Source of the DNA: Devosia sp. SL43
GTDB taxonomy: Bacteria > Pseudomonadota > Alphaproteobacteria > Rhizobiales > Devosiaceae
Reading direction: 5' to 3'
Length of the DNA stretch: 64,000 nucleotides
Assembly: GCF_021729885.1 (NCBI RefSeq)
Contig: NZ_CP063401.1
Coordinates: forward strand, 2,162,501-2,226,500
Positions 48,390-57,085 of this stretch are shown here, piece by piece. How positions within the stretch are numbered: position 1 is the first letter of the stretch; the number at the start of each line of letters is the position of its first letter. The translations under genes and the position numbers were made by a program. The notes under the pieces were generated by a model. That model made no database searches. It worked only from the letters and a program-made list of their open reading frames with translations, and was not told the DNA's origin.

Positions 48390-48581
48390 ATGTCGGTGGC
48401 GAAGTTGCAGGCTTTTATCGGCGACGAAAGTGGTGCCACGGCCATCGAATATGGGCTGTTGGCCGGACTGGTCGCCATCGCCATCATCGGTAGCTTCACC
48501 CTGGTGGGCAACAGCATCCAGAGTCTGTTCAACAACGGCACCGCCGAAGTGCTGGCGAACCAGACGGCTGCGATCCGCTAA
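48390..48581 (+). CDS. Flp/Fap-type IVb pilin
   Basis: 63 residues from ATG 48390. The prepilin signature DESGATAIEYGLLAGLVAIAII places the peptidase cut after Gly with Ala or Thr next and the conserved Glu of the IEYGL motif. The ~20-residue hydrophobic helix that follows packs in the pilus core. Tad pili mediate attachment. No tad/cpa assembly genes are in the window, so the gene must use machinery elsewhere, or is a remnant with intact coding. Confidence 0.9.
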   Translation: MSVAKLQAFIGDESGATAIEYGLLAGLVAIAIIGSFTLVGNSIQSLFNNGTAEVLANQTAAIR

Positions 48582-48643
48582 GCCCGATCCGCGCACTTCC
48601 CAGCAAATCTCATCTTGAAAGGCAAGCCTGCCAGGGCCCGTCA

Positions 48644-50125
48644 CTACTGCAGGGACACGACTTTGTATTGCTGGCCCGCGACCAGGGGATCGCCGGGATA
48701 GAGGTCGTTGATGATGTAGAACAGCTCGGTGCCGCGGGTGAGCGAGCCCATCTGCCGGGCGAGGCTGTCCGCTGTGTCACTGGCCTTGGCCGTAACGACC
48801 TTGACCGCGACCTTGCGCACGCCGCCCAGATCGGCGGCGGTGGTGCGGCGGAAGCTGGCCAGCGTGGCGGCGGCACCCTGCGCAAAGCGCTGGCTATCGG
48901 CCTTGGCGGCAAAGATGAAGCGATAGACCTGGCCATCGAGCCGCATCACCGAGACGCGGAAGAACCACTGGTCGGTCTGGGCCAGACCCGACGCCATCTC
49001 GATGCCATTCAGCGTCTGGCTGGTCACACTGTCGGTCTTGAGACCGGCGATCCAGCCCGACTTGAGATAATCGCTCAAAGCCACATTGGGCTGGACATCG
49101 GCGCTGTCGAAGCGCACGGCCTCGCCGTCACCGGCCACGCCCACCACTGCGCTCTGCGAATTCTGCAGCGCATAACCCTCGGGCACGGTGAAGGTGAACT
49201 TGGAGGCCGGATGCATGAACTTGCGACCGCTGATCGTGCCCTGGGAGGGACTGTCGCCGAAGGTGAGGCCGGCGATGGCATTGAGATAGCCGGCGCGGTC
49301 CGTCTCGCCCATGCCGGCCTGGCCGAACATGGATGTCGCCGTATCGAGCGCCTTCTGGATGCGGGCCGGGGTTGATGGATGCGAGGACAGGAACCCCTGG
49401 TCGGCATTGCCGGCGCCCGCCGAAAAGCTGGCGAAGCGGCTCATGACGCCGAGGAACCGCGCCGCAGCCTGCGGATCGTAGCCAGCCTTGCCGGCAAACT
49501 TAATGCCTTCGCGGTCCGCCTCGAGTTCCTGCGCCTGGCCGAAGGCCGCCATGGATTCGCGGGTCCGGTTGGCCATCGCATCCACCGAGGTATCGCCCCC
49601 GAACACGCCGGTGATGACGCGATCGACGATTTCGGTGGTACGTGTGCGGTCGGTACGAGCGCGCGCGTGGCGCAGCGTCACGTGGGCGATTTCGTGTGCC
49701 AGTACGGCAGCCAGCTCGCTGGTATCGCTGGCCAAGGCCAGGATACCGCGCGTCACATAGATATAGCCACCCGGCAGCGCGAATGCGTTGACCTCGGAAG
49801 TATCGAGAATGGTGACCTGGAACTGCGCATTGGGTTGGTCAGCAGCGGCGAGCAGGCGGCCGACGATACGGGCCACCATGATTTCGGCAGGTCGATCGGA
49901 ATAGACCCCGCCATAGGCAGCGATGATGCGCGGATGCTCGCGACGGCCGATGACGGCGTCATCAGGGTCGGTGCCCTGCGGCACGACAGTCGGCGCGGGA
50001 TTGTCGCCGGTCTGGCTGGTGGAAATATTGGAACTGGTCAGCGTCGTGCAGGCGGATAGCGCCAGCAGCGACACGGCCATCAGGCCATTGCGCAAACCTT
50101 TAGCGATGTGCCCCATACCCGTCAT
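48644..50125 (-). CDS. M48 family metalloprotease, lipoprotein with LysM-like C-terminus
   Basis: 493 residues from ATG 50125, chosen because it overlaps the preceding stop (ATGA). Lipobox LSAC puts the acylated Cys at 26. The zinc site HEIAH is at 144-148, with a downstream Glu in QELEADREGIKFAGKAGYDP as third ligand. Residues ~430-493 resemble a LysM-like fold (DSLARQMGSLTRGTELFYIINDLYPGDPL). M48 lipoproteins (BepA/LoiP-like) check outer-membrane protein assembly. Same operon as the thermonuclease-like gene. Confidence 0.9.
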   Translation of the reverse strand: MTGMGHIAKGLRNGLMAVSLLALSACTTLTSSNISTSQTGDNPAPTVVPQGTDPDDAVIGRREHPRIIAAYGGVYSDRPAEIMVARIVGRLLAAADQPNAQFQVTILDTSEVNAFALPGGYIYVTRGILALASDTSELAAVLAHEIAHVTLRHARARTDRTRTTEIVDRVITGVFGGDTSVDAMANRTRESMAAFGQAQELEADREGIKFAGKAGYDPQAAARFLGVMSRFASFSAGAGNADQGFLSSHPSTPARIQKALDTATSMFGQAGMGETDRAGYLNAIAGLTFGDSPSQGTISGRKFMHPASKFTFTVPEGYALQNSQSAVVGVAGDGEAVRFDSADVQPNVALSDYLKSGWIAGLKTDSVTSQTLNGIEMASGLAQTDQWFFRVSVMRLDGQVYRFIFAAKADSQRFAQGAAATLASFRRTTAADLGGVRKVAVKVVTAKASDTADSLARQMGSLTRGTELFYIINDLYPGDPLVAGQQYKVVSLQ

Positions 50126-50961
50126 CGTGTCGCCAATACCTCGATCTGCTCGGGATGGGTCACTTCGATGCGTGGACCATCCCGGTCGTCCACCCATCCG
50201 CGCACGCGCACCAGTGCTCCCTCGAGCACCAGTGGATCGATACCTGCTTCGGCGAACACTCGTAAAGCCGGCGCCTCGATCACGGCGGTGAAGTCTTCCT
50301 TCCAGAACCGGCCAAAATTGAGGTAGACCCGCCCGCCGCCTTGTTCGGCGAGGAGTACGCGTCCTTCGACGAGTTCATATTGGCCGGCCCGGGCGAGGAG
50401 GTCGCCCGGCGCATTCGCCGCCCGAACGCTGTAATAGGGATCGCGCCAGATGCCAAGCCCGGACAGCCTCGCGCGGCCCTCTGCCGCGAACAACAGATCG
50501 AGACAAGCCCGGTTGTCCGGGAAGGAATAGACCCGCGCCAAACCCCGGGCGACCATAGCCTGCTGCGCCCAGACATCGCCTTCAGGCGTCGCAACGAAAA
50601 CATGCGCCAGCGCCCGCTCGTAGCGGTCGATTTCCGCGCCGCCATAGCCCAGTTGCACCGTCTTGTTGAGCGCTAGTGCCTCAAGCGCCGCCTTGGCTTC
50701 GGGCGCCAGCGGCCAGGTTGGGAAACCCTCGCGGCCCAGCGGCAGTTTGGGCGCCTGCATGCCGATCAGCCGCACCACCAGACCGCTATCGAGCACCAGC
50801 GTATCGCCATCGGTGACCTGCACGACCGTACCGCCCGGCACCATGCGCAGGTCGGCACAGGCCAGCGCCGCGGTCGAGACTGCCGACAGCGCTGCCAGAG
50901 TGGCAAGACGAACGAGACTGGTGCTGAGCAAAGCAGGCTCCGGAAAGACTTCGTTCACCAT
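50122..50961 (-). CDS. Thermonuclease (SNase-like) family protein, secreted
   Basis: 279 residues. The first ~35 residues are hydrophobic (LVRLATLAALSAVSTAALAC) and likely a signal peptide. The SNase OB-fold domain (about 38-165) has VTDGDTLVLDSGLVVRLIGMQAPKLP (catalytic Asp and Arg in the family), RYERALAHVFV, WAQQAMVARGLARVY. A second OB-like part lies after 190. It may cleave nucleic acid outside the cytoplasm, but the catalytic Arg/Glu set is not fully checked. ATGA overlap with the M48 gene. Confidence 0.8.
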   Translation of the reverse strand: MVNEVFPEPALLSTSLVRLATLAALSAVSTAALACADLRMVPGGTVVQVTDGDTLVLDSGLVVRLIGMQAPKLPLGREGFPTWPLAPEAKAALEALALNKTVQLGYGGAEIDRYERALAHVFVATPEGDVWAQQAMVARGLARVYSFPDNRACLDLLFAAEGRARLSGLGIWRDPYYSVRAANAPGDLLARAGQYELVEGRVLLAEQGGGRVYLNFGRFWKEDFTAVIEAPALRVFAEAGIDPLVLEGALVRVRGWVDDRDGPRIEVTHPEQIEVLATR

Positions 50962-51056
50962 GCACGCGAATACGGCAAAAAATGATGAACGAAGCGCCGC
51001 TTCAAAAGCCCGTCAGCAATTGCTTGGCTTCCTTGAGCCGGGCGCGGCTCGCTGAT

Positions 51057-52256
51057 ATGAGGAGCGACCTTTCCGATCCGTGCCGGAGCCCCTGCCCCTT
51101 GTCGTTTGTCCGCCGCTTTGCTGTCGCCCTCCTGCTCGCCCTCATCAGCCTGGGGCGTGCCGAGGCCAATCCGATGCTGCTGGTAGATATGGACAATCTC
51201 AACGTGCTCTACGCGCAGGAGGCCGGTCAGCCCTGGCATCCGGCATCGCTGACCAAGCTGATGACGGCCTATGTCGTGTTCGAGGAGATCGCCAAGGGCA
51301 CTGTCAACCTCGATACGCCGGTGATCCTGTCGCGCAACGCCATCAACCAGGCGCCGTCCAAGTCGGGCCTGCCGGTCGGTTCGGCCCTGAGCATGAAGGA
51401 CGCGCTCTATGTGATGCTGGTCAAATCGGCCAATGACGTCGCCATGGGCATTGCCGAGACGGTCGGCGGCAGCGAATCCGGCTTTGTCGCGAAGATGAAC
51501 GACGTCGCCAGCCGCATGGGCCTGACGGCGACGCACTACGAGAACCCCAATGGCCTGCATGATCCGGCACAGGTGACCTCGGCGCGCGACCTCGCGGTAC
51601 TTTCGCTCTATATCCGCCAGAGCTTTCCGCAATACCTGCCTATCTTCGGCACGGGCGCGGTAATGCTCAACGGCAAGGCGCTCGAATCGGAAAACAAGCT
51701 GCTCGAAAGCTTTGCCGGCACCACAGGCATGAAGACCGGTTTCGTCTGCGCCTCGGGCCTCAATATGGTGGCGACCGTCGAGCGCAATGGCCGCAAGTTC
51801 ATGGCGATCATCCTGGGCGGCTCGTCCGGCCGCGACCGCAACGAGCGCGCCGCCGAACTGGTGCTGAAGGGCTTTTCGGGCGCCGCCCAGCCCAACGGCC
51901 AGAATGTTCTGACGCTGGCCAACAATGCCGGCGGCACGCCCGTCGATATGCGCCCGCTGATTTGCGGCAAGGACGCCAAGGCCTATGTTGCGACGCAGGA
52001 AGCGGCGTTTCCCATGGGCCTCAAGGACCAGCCGAGCTACCTCAACGACACGGTGCCGCTGGTGACCTACACGGCGACCGACCTTGGGCGCATCGCTGTC
52101 GGCGTGAACCTGCCGCGACCGCGGCCGCAGCACACGCCGATCTTTGCCGCGCCGGTGGCAGAAGCGTCGCTGGATGGCGATTTGCGCCCGGGGATAACGC
52201 CGGTAGCGGGCGATCCGGCTGTGCCGTTTCCGCGACCGCGGCCGGCGAATTTGTAG
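51057..52256 (+). CDS. D-alanyl-D-alanine carboxypeptidase (PBP5/DacA family)
   Basis: 399 residues from ATG 51057; an ATG 75 bp upstream is possible but extends a non-conserved leader. A signal anchor (about 17-38) precedes the penicillin-binding domain. Active site SLTK (Ser64, Lys67), SAN (124-126) and KTG (226-228) are intact. It trims the terminal D-Ala from peptidoglycan pentapeptides. The C-terminal ~90 residues end in a Pro/Arg-rich tail (PRPRPQH, PRPRPAN). Divergent from the nuclease-M48 operon. Confidence 0.93.
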   Translation: MRSDLSDPCRSPCPLSFVRRFAVALLLALISLGRAEANPMLLVDMDNLNVLYAQEAGQPWHPASLTKLMTAYVVFEEIAKGTVNLDTPVILSRNAINQAPSKSGLPVGSALSMKDALYVMLVKSANDVAMGIAETVGGSESGFVAKMNDVASRMGLTATHYENPNGLHDPAQVTSARDLAVLSLYIRQSFPQYLPIFGTGAVMLNGKALESENKLLESFAGTTGMKTGFVCASGLNMVATVERNGRKFMAIILGGSSGRDRNERAAELVLKGFSGAAQPNGQNVLTLANNAGGTPVDMRPLICGKDAKAYVATQEAAFPMGLKDQPSYLNDTVPLVTYTATDLGRIAVGVNLPRPRPQHTPIFAAPVAEASLDGDLRPGITPVAGDPAVPFPRPRPANL

Positions 52257-52263
52257 GCTCCTT

Positions 52264-52288
52264 CACCTCTCCCTCTGGGGGAGAGGTG
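52264..52288. repeat. GC-rich palindrome, family B (single hairpin)
   Basis: CACCTCTCCC/GGGGAGAGGTG with a short loop, between convergent stops of the carboxypeptidase and the reductase genes. It may terminate either transcript. Confidence 0.6.
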
Positions 52289-52293
52289 TAGAT

Positions 52294-52839
52294 CTAGCTC
52301 GGCACGTAGGTCAGCCGGATCACGCTGTCGCCGATGCGCTCGTCGGCGGCGAGGCGCAGGTTGGGACGGAAGCCCGCGAAATAAGGCGCGCCGCTGCCCA
52401 GCACGACGGGATGCAGATAGACCTGGTATTCGTCGATGAGGCCCAGATCGCTGAGACTGCGGGCCAGCTTGGTGCCCCCAACCTCGATCACGCCCGCGGT
52501 CCTGGCCTTGAGGTCGCGGACCGCCGTGGCGAGATCGCCCTTGACCAGCGTTGCATTGGGGCCGACCGCGGTCAGCGTGCTTGAAACCACCCATTTGGGC
52601 ACGGCGCGCCAGGCGGTAGCGAATTCGCGCAGATCGTCGAGGTCGCTGGGACGGTCCTGGTCCCAATCATCGCCGTCCCAATACTGCATCAACTCGTAGA
52701 GGCGTCGTCCATAGAGGCTGCCGGACAGGGTATGCGTCTGCGCGATGAAGTGCCGAAACAGCACGGCATCAGGCATGAACTTGTCGTGGTCGACATAGCC
52801 GTCGAGGGACACATTCATTCCATAGACGAGCTTGGCCAT
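52294..52839 (-). CDS. Dihydrofolate reductase-like family protein (RibD C-terminal domain)
   Basis: 181 residues from ATG 52839, with GAGGA upstream. MAKLVYGMNVSLDGYVDH is the hallmark start of the YyaP/YwjB group, and VIEVGGTKLARSLSDLGLIDEYQVYLHPVVLGSGAPYF the closing motif. Members are NADPH-dependent reductases of unknown substrate; folate activity is not established. Stands alone. Confidence 0.9.
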   Translation of the reverse strand: MAKLVYGMNVSLDGYVDHDKFMPDAVLFRHFIAQTHTLSGSLYGRRLYELMQYWDGDDWDQDRPSDLDDLREFATAWRAVPKWVVSSTLTAVGPNATLVKGDLATAVRDLKARTAGVIEVGGTKLARSLSDLGLIDEYQVYLHPVVLGSGAPYFAGFRPNLRLAADERIGDSVIRLTYVPS

Positions 52840-52892
52840 CGCAGATCCTCCATCACACATGGCAGACGAGCCGGCGGGCAAACGCGAATAGG

Positions 52893-53114
52893 TCAGCCCT
52901 TCACAATATCAAAGCGCAGCACGTCGCCTTCGCTGGCAAGGACGTAAGTGTGCCCGTGCTGCCGACAATGCAGCGGAATATCGATCTTGGCCATCGGGTC
53001 GGTGGCGAGCACCGTCAGCGTGGCGCCCGGCGGCAAGGTCGCCAGCCGCTTTTCCATCTTCAGCACCGGCAGCGGGCATTTGAGCCCGCGCGCGTCGATG
53101 ACCTCATTGGTCAA
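52893..53114 (-). CDS. TusA-like sulfurtransferase
   Basis: 73 residues from a TTG start at 53114 giving (M)TNEVIDARGLKCPLPVLK. The key CPxP motif (Cys12-Pro-Leu-Pro) is present; MAKIDIPLHCRQHGH is the usual end. TusA shuttles sulphur for tRNA 2-thiouridine, moco and others. Start overlaps the CAP-domain gene's stop by about 11 bp, so the two are probably co-translated; an ATG at 53138 would add 8 non-conserved residues. Confidence 0.88.
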   Translation of the reverse strand: MTNEVIDARGLKCPLPVLKMEKRLATLPPGATLTVLATDPMAKIDIPLHCRQHGHTYVLASEGDVLRFDIVKG

Positions 53115-53583
53115 GGACAAGCACCCAGTGAACGCCATAGGTGGACGCGCCATTGAACGCAACCGCAACGCCGGCCTTGGTGGCATTGGCCTTGAGGCCC
53201 GCCGCATCGGCCGGATTGTTGCGCCAGCCCGAGAAGGTCTCGGCAAAGGTGGCGTAACCGGCGCTCAGCTTCATCACCACCAGGTCCTGCGGGGTCTTGG
53301 GCGGGGTGCCGGTCTGCGCATACTGGTTGGCCAGCACCTGCGCGGTGCCGTCGAGCCCGGCATCGGGCGTGAGAGCCGGCAGGCCGTTGGTGGCGCGATA
53401 GGCATTGATGATGGACAGGGCCTGCGCCTTGTCGAGGCTGGCACCCGGCTGGTCCATGCGTGCCGACAGGCCCGGCGCCAGTGCGATGCTGGTGCTGCCA
53501 CTGCCGCCCATGCTGCAGGCGGAGATGGCCAACGCGGCAGTCGCAGCGACGAGTGGCAGGAGGGCGAGCTTGAAAACGGTCAT
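53104..53583 (-). CDS. CAP/SCP-domain lipoprotein
   Basis: 159 residues from ATG 53583 (MTVFKLALLPLVAATAALAI). Lipobox ISAC gives an acylated Cys at about 23. The CAP domain: SIINAYRATNGLPALTPDAGLDGTAQ, then GYATFAETFSGWRNNPADAAGL, and a closing GVHWVLVLDQ. CAP proteins are found in secreted or envelope proteins of unclear role. Upstream of tusA in the operon. Confidence 0.87.
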   Translation of the reverse strand: MTVFKLALLPLVAATAALAISACSMGGSGSTSIALAPGLSARMDQPGASLDKAQALSIINAYRATNGLPALTPDAGLDGTAQVLANQYAQTGTPPKTPQDLVVMKLSAGYATFAETFSGWRNNPADAAGLKANATKAGVAVAFNGASTYGVHWVLVLDQ

Positions 53584-53752
53584 GGAGCAATCCTGAAAAG
53601 GCAAATGGGTTGATTGGCGACTATGGGGCTAGCAAGGCCAAATCATGATCTGGCCCACCCAATAGCGTCAAATGGCCTGCCATAGGCTTAACAGCCGATT
53701 AGCTCTTGCGCAGCGGCGGGGCGGGCGACTACAAGACTTCAGTTATTTTGCA

Positions 53753-53770
53753 TCCCGATTTAATTCGGGA
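53753..53770. promoter_or_regulatory. Candidate operator for the ROK regulator
   Basis: TCCCGATTTAATTCGGGA is a 6-6-6 palindrome (TCCCGA/TCGGGA around an AT-rich core), 24 bp before the ROK ATG. AT-rich cores in a GC-rich frame are typical of ROK repressor sites; autoregulation inferred. Confidence 0.5.
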
Positions 53771-53794
53771 ACTGCCAGCGAGCCCCGCTCCGTC

Positions 53795-55006
53795 ATGAAG
53801 ACCGCCGACCCCGAATTGATGCGGGCGATCAATCGCTTTCACGTGCTGGACACCATCAGGCGCCACGGCGCCATTGCCCGTGTCGAGATCGGCGAGTTGA
53901 CCGACCTGTCGGCCACCACCGTCTCGGCCATCACCGCCTCGCTGCTCGAAGACGGGCTCATAACGGTCCGGCACGAGGGCGATATCCGCAGCCAGACCTT
54001 GCGCGGCCGCCCGCGCGTAATGCTGGCACTGAACCCGGAGGCAGCCTGGGTGGTGGGAGCCAAGATCGCCGCCAACCGCATCGTCTTCGTTGCCACTAAT
54101 TTTCAGGGCGATGTGCTGGCGGGCCTGACCCTGCCGGTGCGTGTCGACCGCCTGCCCACCGAGGTCATCGCCGATCTCGTCGAAGACGGCGTGCGCCGCT
54201 GCGTGCGCGATGCGGGGCTGGGCCTCAACCAGATCAAGACCATTGCCCTGTCGCTGCCCGGGATCATCGAGCATGGCACAGGCAAGGTGCTGGCCAGCAG
54301 CGTGCTGCGCGACACCGATGTGTCGCTGCGCCTGGCCATCACCACCAGGCTGGGCATCGATACCATCGTCGAAAGCGACGCCAATGCCATCACCATGGCG
54401 CAGCACTGGTTCGGCCAGGCGCGCGATCTCGACGATTTCGTGCTCGTCGCCATCGAGGAGACATTGGGCCTGGGCGTGATGCATGGCGGCCAACTGTTCC
54501 GCGGTGCACGCGAACTGAGCCTGACGCTGGGCGACATGATCATGGGCGCGGGCAGCGACAATGCGGTCAAGCTTGCCGATCTCGCCAGCGAGCGCGCCAT
54601 TCTCAACGGCAGCCATGCCGATCCCAAGGTTGCCGACGCCATCCGCGTGGGCCAGGGCATGGCACAGGTCAAGGGCATGGTCGAGGCCGGCGACGCCACG
54701 TTGCGCGAAGCGGCAGCCCGGGCCGGAGCAGCCCTCGGCATCGCCATCGCCAATTTGGTAGCCCTGTTCGCACCGCCCCGCGTGATCCTGGTCGGCTCGA
54801 CGCTGGCCCTGGGCGATCACCTGCTGATCCCGCTGCGCCAGGCCTTTGCCAACGCCATCCCGACGCCGCTGGCGACCCTGGCCGAGATCGTCATCGACGA
54901 AGCCGGCGACGACCTCTGGGCCCGTGGTGCGGCCGCCGTGGCGCTGGGCGAACTCTATGGCTCGCCCTGGGGCACCACCGGCCCGGCGCGGCGGGCGATG
55001 CAATAA
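53795..55006 (+). CDS. ROK family transcriptional repressor (NagC/Mlc-like)
   Basis: 403 residues from ATG 53795 (MKTADPELMRAINRFHVLD); upstream starts are not conserved. HTH at about 10-60 (GAIARVEIGELTDLSATTVSAITASLLEDG). The ROK domain has LSLPGIIEHGTGKVLASS, VESDANAITMAQ and VAIEETLGLGVMHGG. The usual ExGH / CxCGxxGC zinc motif (GHxxxxxxG, C-x-C) appears missing, replaced by SLTLGDMIMG. Probably represses sugar genes. The ThuA gene follows 57 bp later. Confidence 0.88.
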   Translation: MKTADPELMRAINRFHVLDTIRRHGAIARVEIGELTDLSATTVSAITASLLEDGLITVRHEGDIRSQTLRGRPRVMLALNPEAAWVVGAKIAANRIVFVATNFQGDVLAGLTLPVRVDRLPTEVIADLVEDGVRRCVRDAGLGLNQIKTIALSLPGIIEHGTGKVLASSVLRDTDVSLRLAITTRLGIDTIVESDANAITMAQHWFGQARDLDDFVLVAIEETLGLGVMHGGQLFRGARELSLTLGDMIMGAGSDNAVKLADLASERAILNGSHADPKVADAIRVGQGMAQVKGMVEAGDATLREAAARAGAALGIAIANLVALFAPPRVILVGSTLALGDHLLIPLRQAFANAIPTPLATLAEIVIDEAGDDLWARGAAAVALGELYGSPWGTTGPARRAMQ

Positions 55007-55063
55007 TCAACGTGCCGGACGCCCAACTGCGCCGGCCAGCTATTTTGAATGAGGAGAATTGCC

Positions 55064-55708
55064 ATGCGTGAAGCATTGATCGTCTGGGGCGGCTGGAGCG
55101 GGCACGAACCCGAGCAATGCGCTGCCATCTACAAGAATTGGCTCGAGGAAGACGGCTTCAAGGTCTATGTGGAGAACACCACCGAGGCCTTCGCCGACCC
55201 GGCGATCAAGGACCTGAGCCTGATCATCCCGATCTTCACCATGAGCAAGATCGAGAAGGAAGAAGTGAGCAACCTCACCGCAGCCGTCGAGGGCGGCGTA
55301 GGTCTGGCTGGCCACCATGGCGGCATGGGCGACGCCTTCCGCGAGGCGGTGGACTACCAGTTCATGGTCGGCGGCCAGTGGGTGGCCCATCCGGGCAATA
55401 TCATTGACTATCGCGTCGACATCACGCGCTCGGACGATCCTGTTATGGCGGGACTGCCCGCCAGCTTCCCCTACCATTCGGAGCAGTATTACATGCATAC
55501 CGACCCCTCCAACGAGGTGCTGGCGACCACGACCTTCACCGGCGAACACGCCAGCTGGATCGACGGCGTCACCATGCCGGTGGTCTGGAAGCGCAAGCAT
55601 GGCGCCGGCCGGGTGTTCTACTCGGCACTCGGGCACGTCTCGAGCGAGTTCCAGGTGCCGGAAATGGCGACGATCATCCGCCGCGGCATGAACTGGGCGG
55701 CAAGGTAG
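55064..55708 (+). CDS. ThuA domain protein (class I glutamine amidotransferase-like)
   Basis: 214 residues from ATG 55064 with GAGGAG upstream. [80 protein letters not shown] and [17 protein letters not shown] are the ThuA signatures. ThuA-type proteins are linked to trehalose and other sugar catabolism; reaction is unknown. With the ROK repressor it forms a likely operon; no dehydrogenase or ABC genes follow. Confidence 0.9.
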   Translation: [214 protein letters not shown]

Positions 55709-55728
55709 GGCGGCGAAGCCGAGTCCTG

Positions 55729-55856
55729 GCGGATACCCCCACCTAACCTCCCCTGATAGGGGGAGGGACAGATCGAGTATTCGGCGCCATGCTACCGCAA
55801 CCACCGCGCGGTCCCTCCCCCTTTTCAGGGGGAGGCTAGGTGGGGTATTCTTGCTT
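55729..55856. repeat. GC-rich intergenic palindrome, family B
   Basis: ATACCCCCACCTAACCTCCC ... GGGAGGCTAGGTGGGGTAT arms (outer ~19 bp imperfect) enclose CTCCCC..GGGGGAGG and CTCCCCC..GGGGGAG hairpins. Fills the gap between convergent ThuA and DUF1905 genes. Confidence 0.7.
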
Positions 55857-55857
55857 C

Positions 55858-56148
55858 CTACCCGCCGATCACCATCTCGACATCCACATCATCGCCCACC
55901 GTCACTCCGGTCTGCTTGCGCACCGCCACCTTGATTGGCAGCAGGTATGTCCCATCCTTGGGAAACAGCGACGTGGTGAACGTCACCCCGCCGATGACAG
56001 CTTCGACCGGGATGACGCCCCAGCCATAGCTGGCCTGCTTCTTGATGCGCGCGATCTCGGCGGCATGCTCCGCCGGCACTGGGGCATAGACGAACGGCGC
56101 CGGGCCGCGCCATTCGATGATCGTGGTGTGGAAGGCCAGCTTCAGCAC
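55858..56148 (-). CDS. DUF1905 domain protein
   Basis: 96 residues from GTG 56148, one base after the GST stop. AFHTTIIEWRGPAPFVYAPVP, then YGWGVIPVEAVIGGVTFTTSLFP, YLLPIKVAVRKQTGVTVGDDV are the family pattern of this small beta-barrel domain. Function unknown. Second gene of the GST unit; ends next to a family-B palindrome. Confidence 0.85.
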   Translation of the reverse strand: MLKLAFHTTIIEWRGPAPFVYAPVPAEHAAEIARIKKQASYGWGVIPVEAVIGGVTFTTSLFPKDGTYLLPIKVAVRKQTGVTVGDDVDVEMVIGG

Positions 56149-56149
56149 G

Positions 56150-56800
56150 TCAGATCGCCTGGCTATCAGTGAACACGGCCAACTGCGCCGCGAAGGCGCG
56201 CTGGTAGGCGGGGCGGGCTTTGGCGCGGGCGCAATAGGCGGCGAGGCCGGGAAATTCATCGAGCAGGCCGGATGGGGCGAGTCTGAGCAGCACATGCACC
56301 ATCATCAGATCGCCCGCGCTGAAGTCACCATCGAGCCAGTCGGCGTCACCAAGGCAGCGGGCAAGTTCGGCGAGTCGCACCCTGATACGGTCCTTGACCA
56401 GCGGCAGGCGCTGTTCGGTCCATGGCTTGTCGCCTTCGGCGAATTGGGCCTCCTGCAATTCCAGAACTGGCGGTTCAACCGTTGCCAGCGCCGCAAACAT
56501 CCAGCTGATGGCACGGGCACGCGCATTGGCGTCCGTCGGCAAAAGACCCGGGTGAAGCTGTGCAATGTGCAAGACGATGGCGCCGGATTCGAACAGGGTG
56601 AGATCACCGTCCTGGTAGGTGGGGATCTGCCCGAAGGGTTGGCGCGCCACATGATCGGACTGCTTCAACTCCGCGAAGGAGACGAGGCGCACATTATAGG
56701 GCTGGCCGACCTCTTCGAGAGCCCAACGCACGCGCATGTCTCGCGCCAGGCCCCGGCCGCGGTCAGGGGAATTCGCAAAGGCAGTGATGGTAGGGGACAT
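56150..56800 (-). CDS. Glutathione S-transferase family protein
   Basis: 216 residues. Thioredoxin-like N-domain (RVRWALEEVGQPYNVRLVSF and FGQIPTYQDGDLTLFESGAIVLHIA) with the conserved cis-Pro and ES motif; the C-domain is helical. It starts MSPTITAFANSPDRG with a long N-terminus, the catalytic Ser/Tyr is not clear. Substrate unknown. Operon with DUF1905. Confidence 0.9.
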   Translation of the reverse strand: MSPTITAFANSPDRGRGLARDMRVRWALEEVGQPYNVRLVSFAELKQSDHVARQPFGQIPTYQDGDLTLFESGAIVLHIAQLHPGLLPTDANARARAISWMFAALATVEPPVLELQEAQFAEGDKPWTEQRLPLVKDRIRVRLAELARCLGDADWLDGDFSAGDLMMVHVLLRLAPSGLLDEFPGLAAYCARAKARPAYQRAFAAQLAVFTDSQAI

Positions 56801-56879
56801 CGAAAGCTCCGAATGAGAGAGGCTTTCCTTGAGACGAACGAGGCGCGTTCGGTTCGACAGCGTCGGAAAATATTCGGCG

Positions 56880-56956
56880 TGGTGACCCCGGCGGGATTCG
56901 AACCCACGACCCCCGGATTAGGAATCCGGTGCTCTATCCGGCTGAGCTACGGGACC
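56880..56956 (-). tRNA. tRNA-Arg (anticodon CCT)
   Basis: Cloverleaf of 77 nt on the minus strand with CCA encoded. Acceptor GGTCCCG/CGGGGTC, D-arm GCTC...GAGC, anticodon stem CCGGA/TCCGG with loop TTCCTAA (anticodon CCT), T-arm GTGGG TTCGAAT CCCGC. Reads AGG codons. Confidence 0.97.
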
Positions 56957-57085
56957 ACGCGGGCGCAACCTACGCAAAACCGGCAAACGAATAAAGTCGT
57001 TTTGTCAGATCGTGTCAGGAGGGCTGCTGACACGAAGTGGCGATGTGGCGCGTTACCTCCGGCAGCACCAACAAGGAGATACGAG

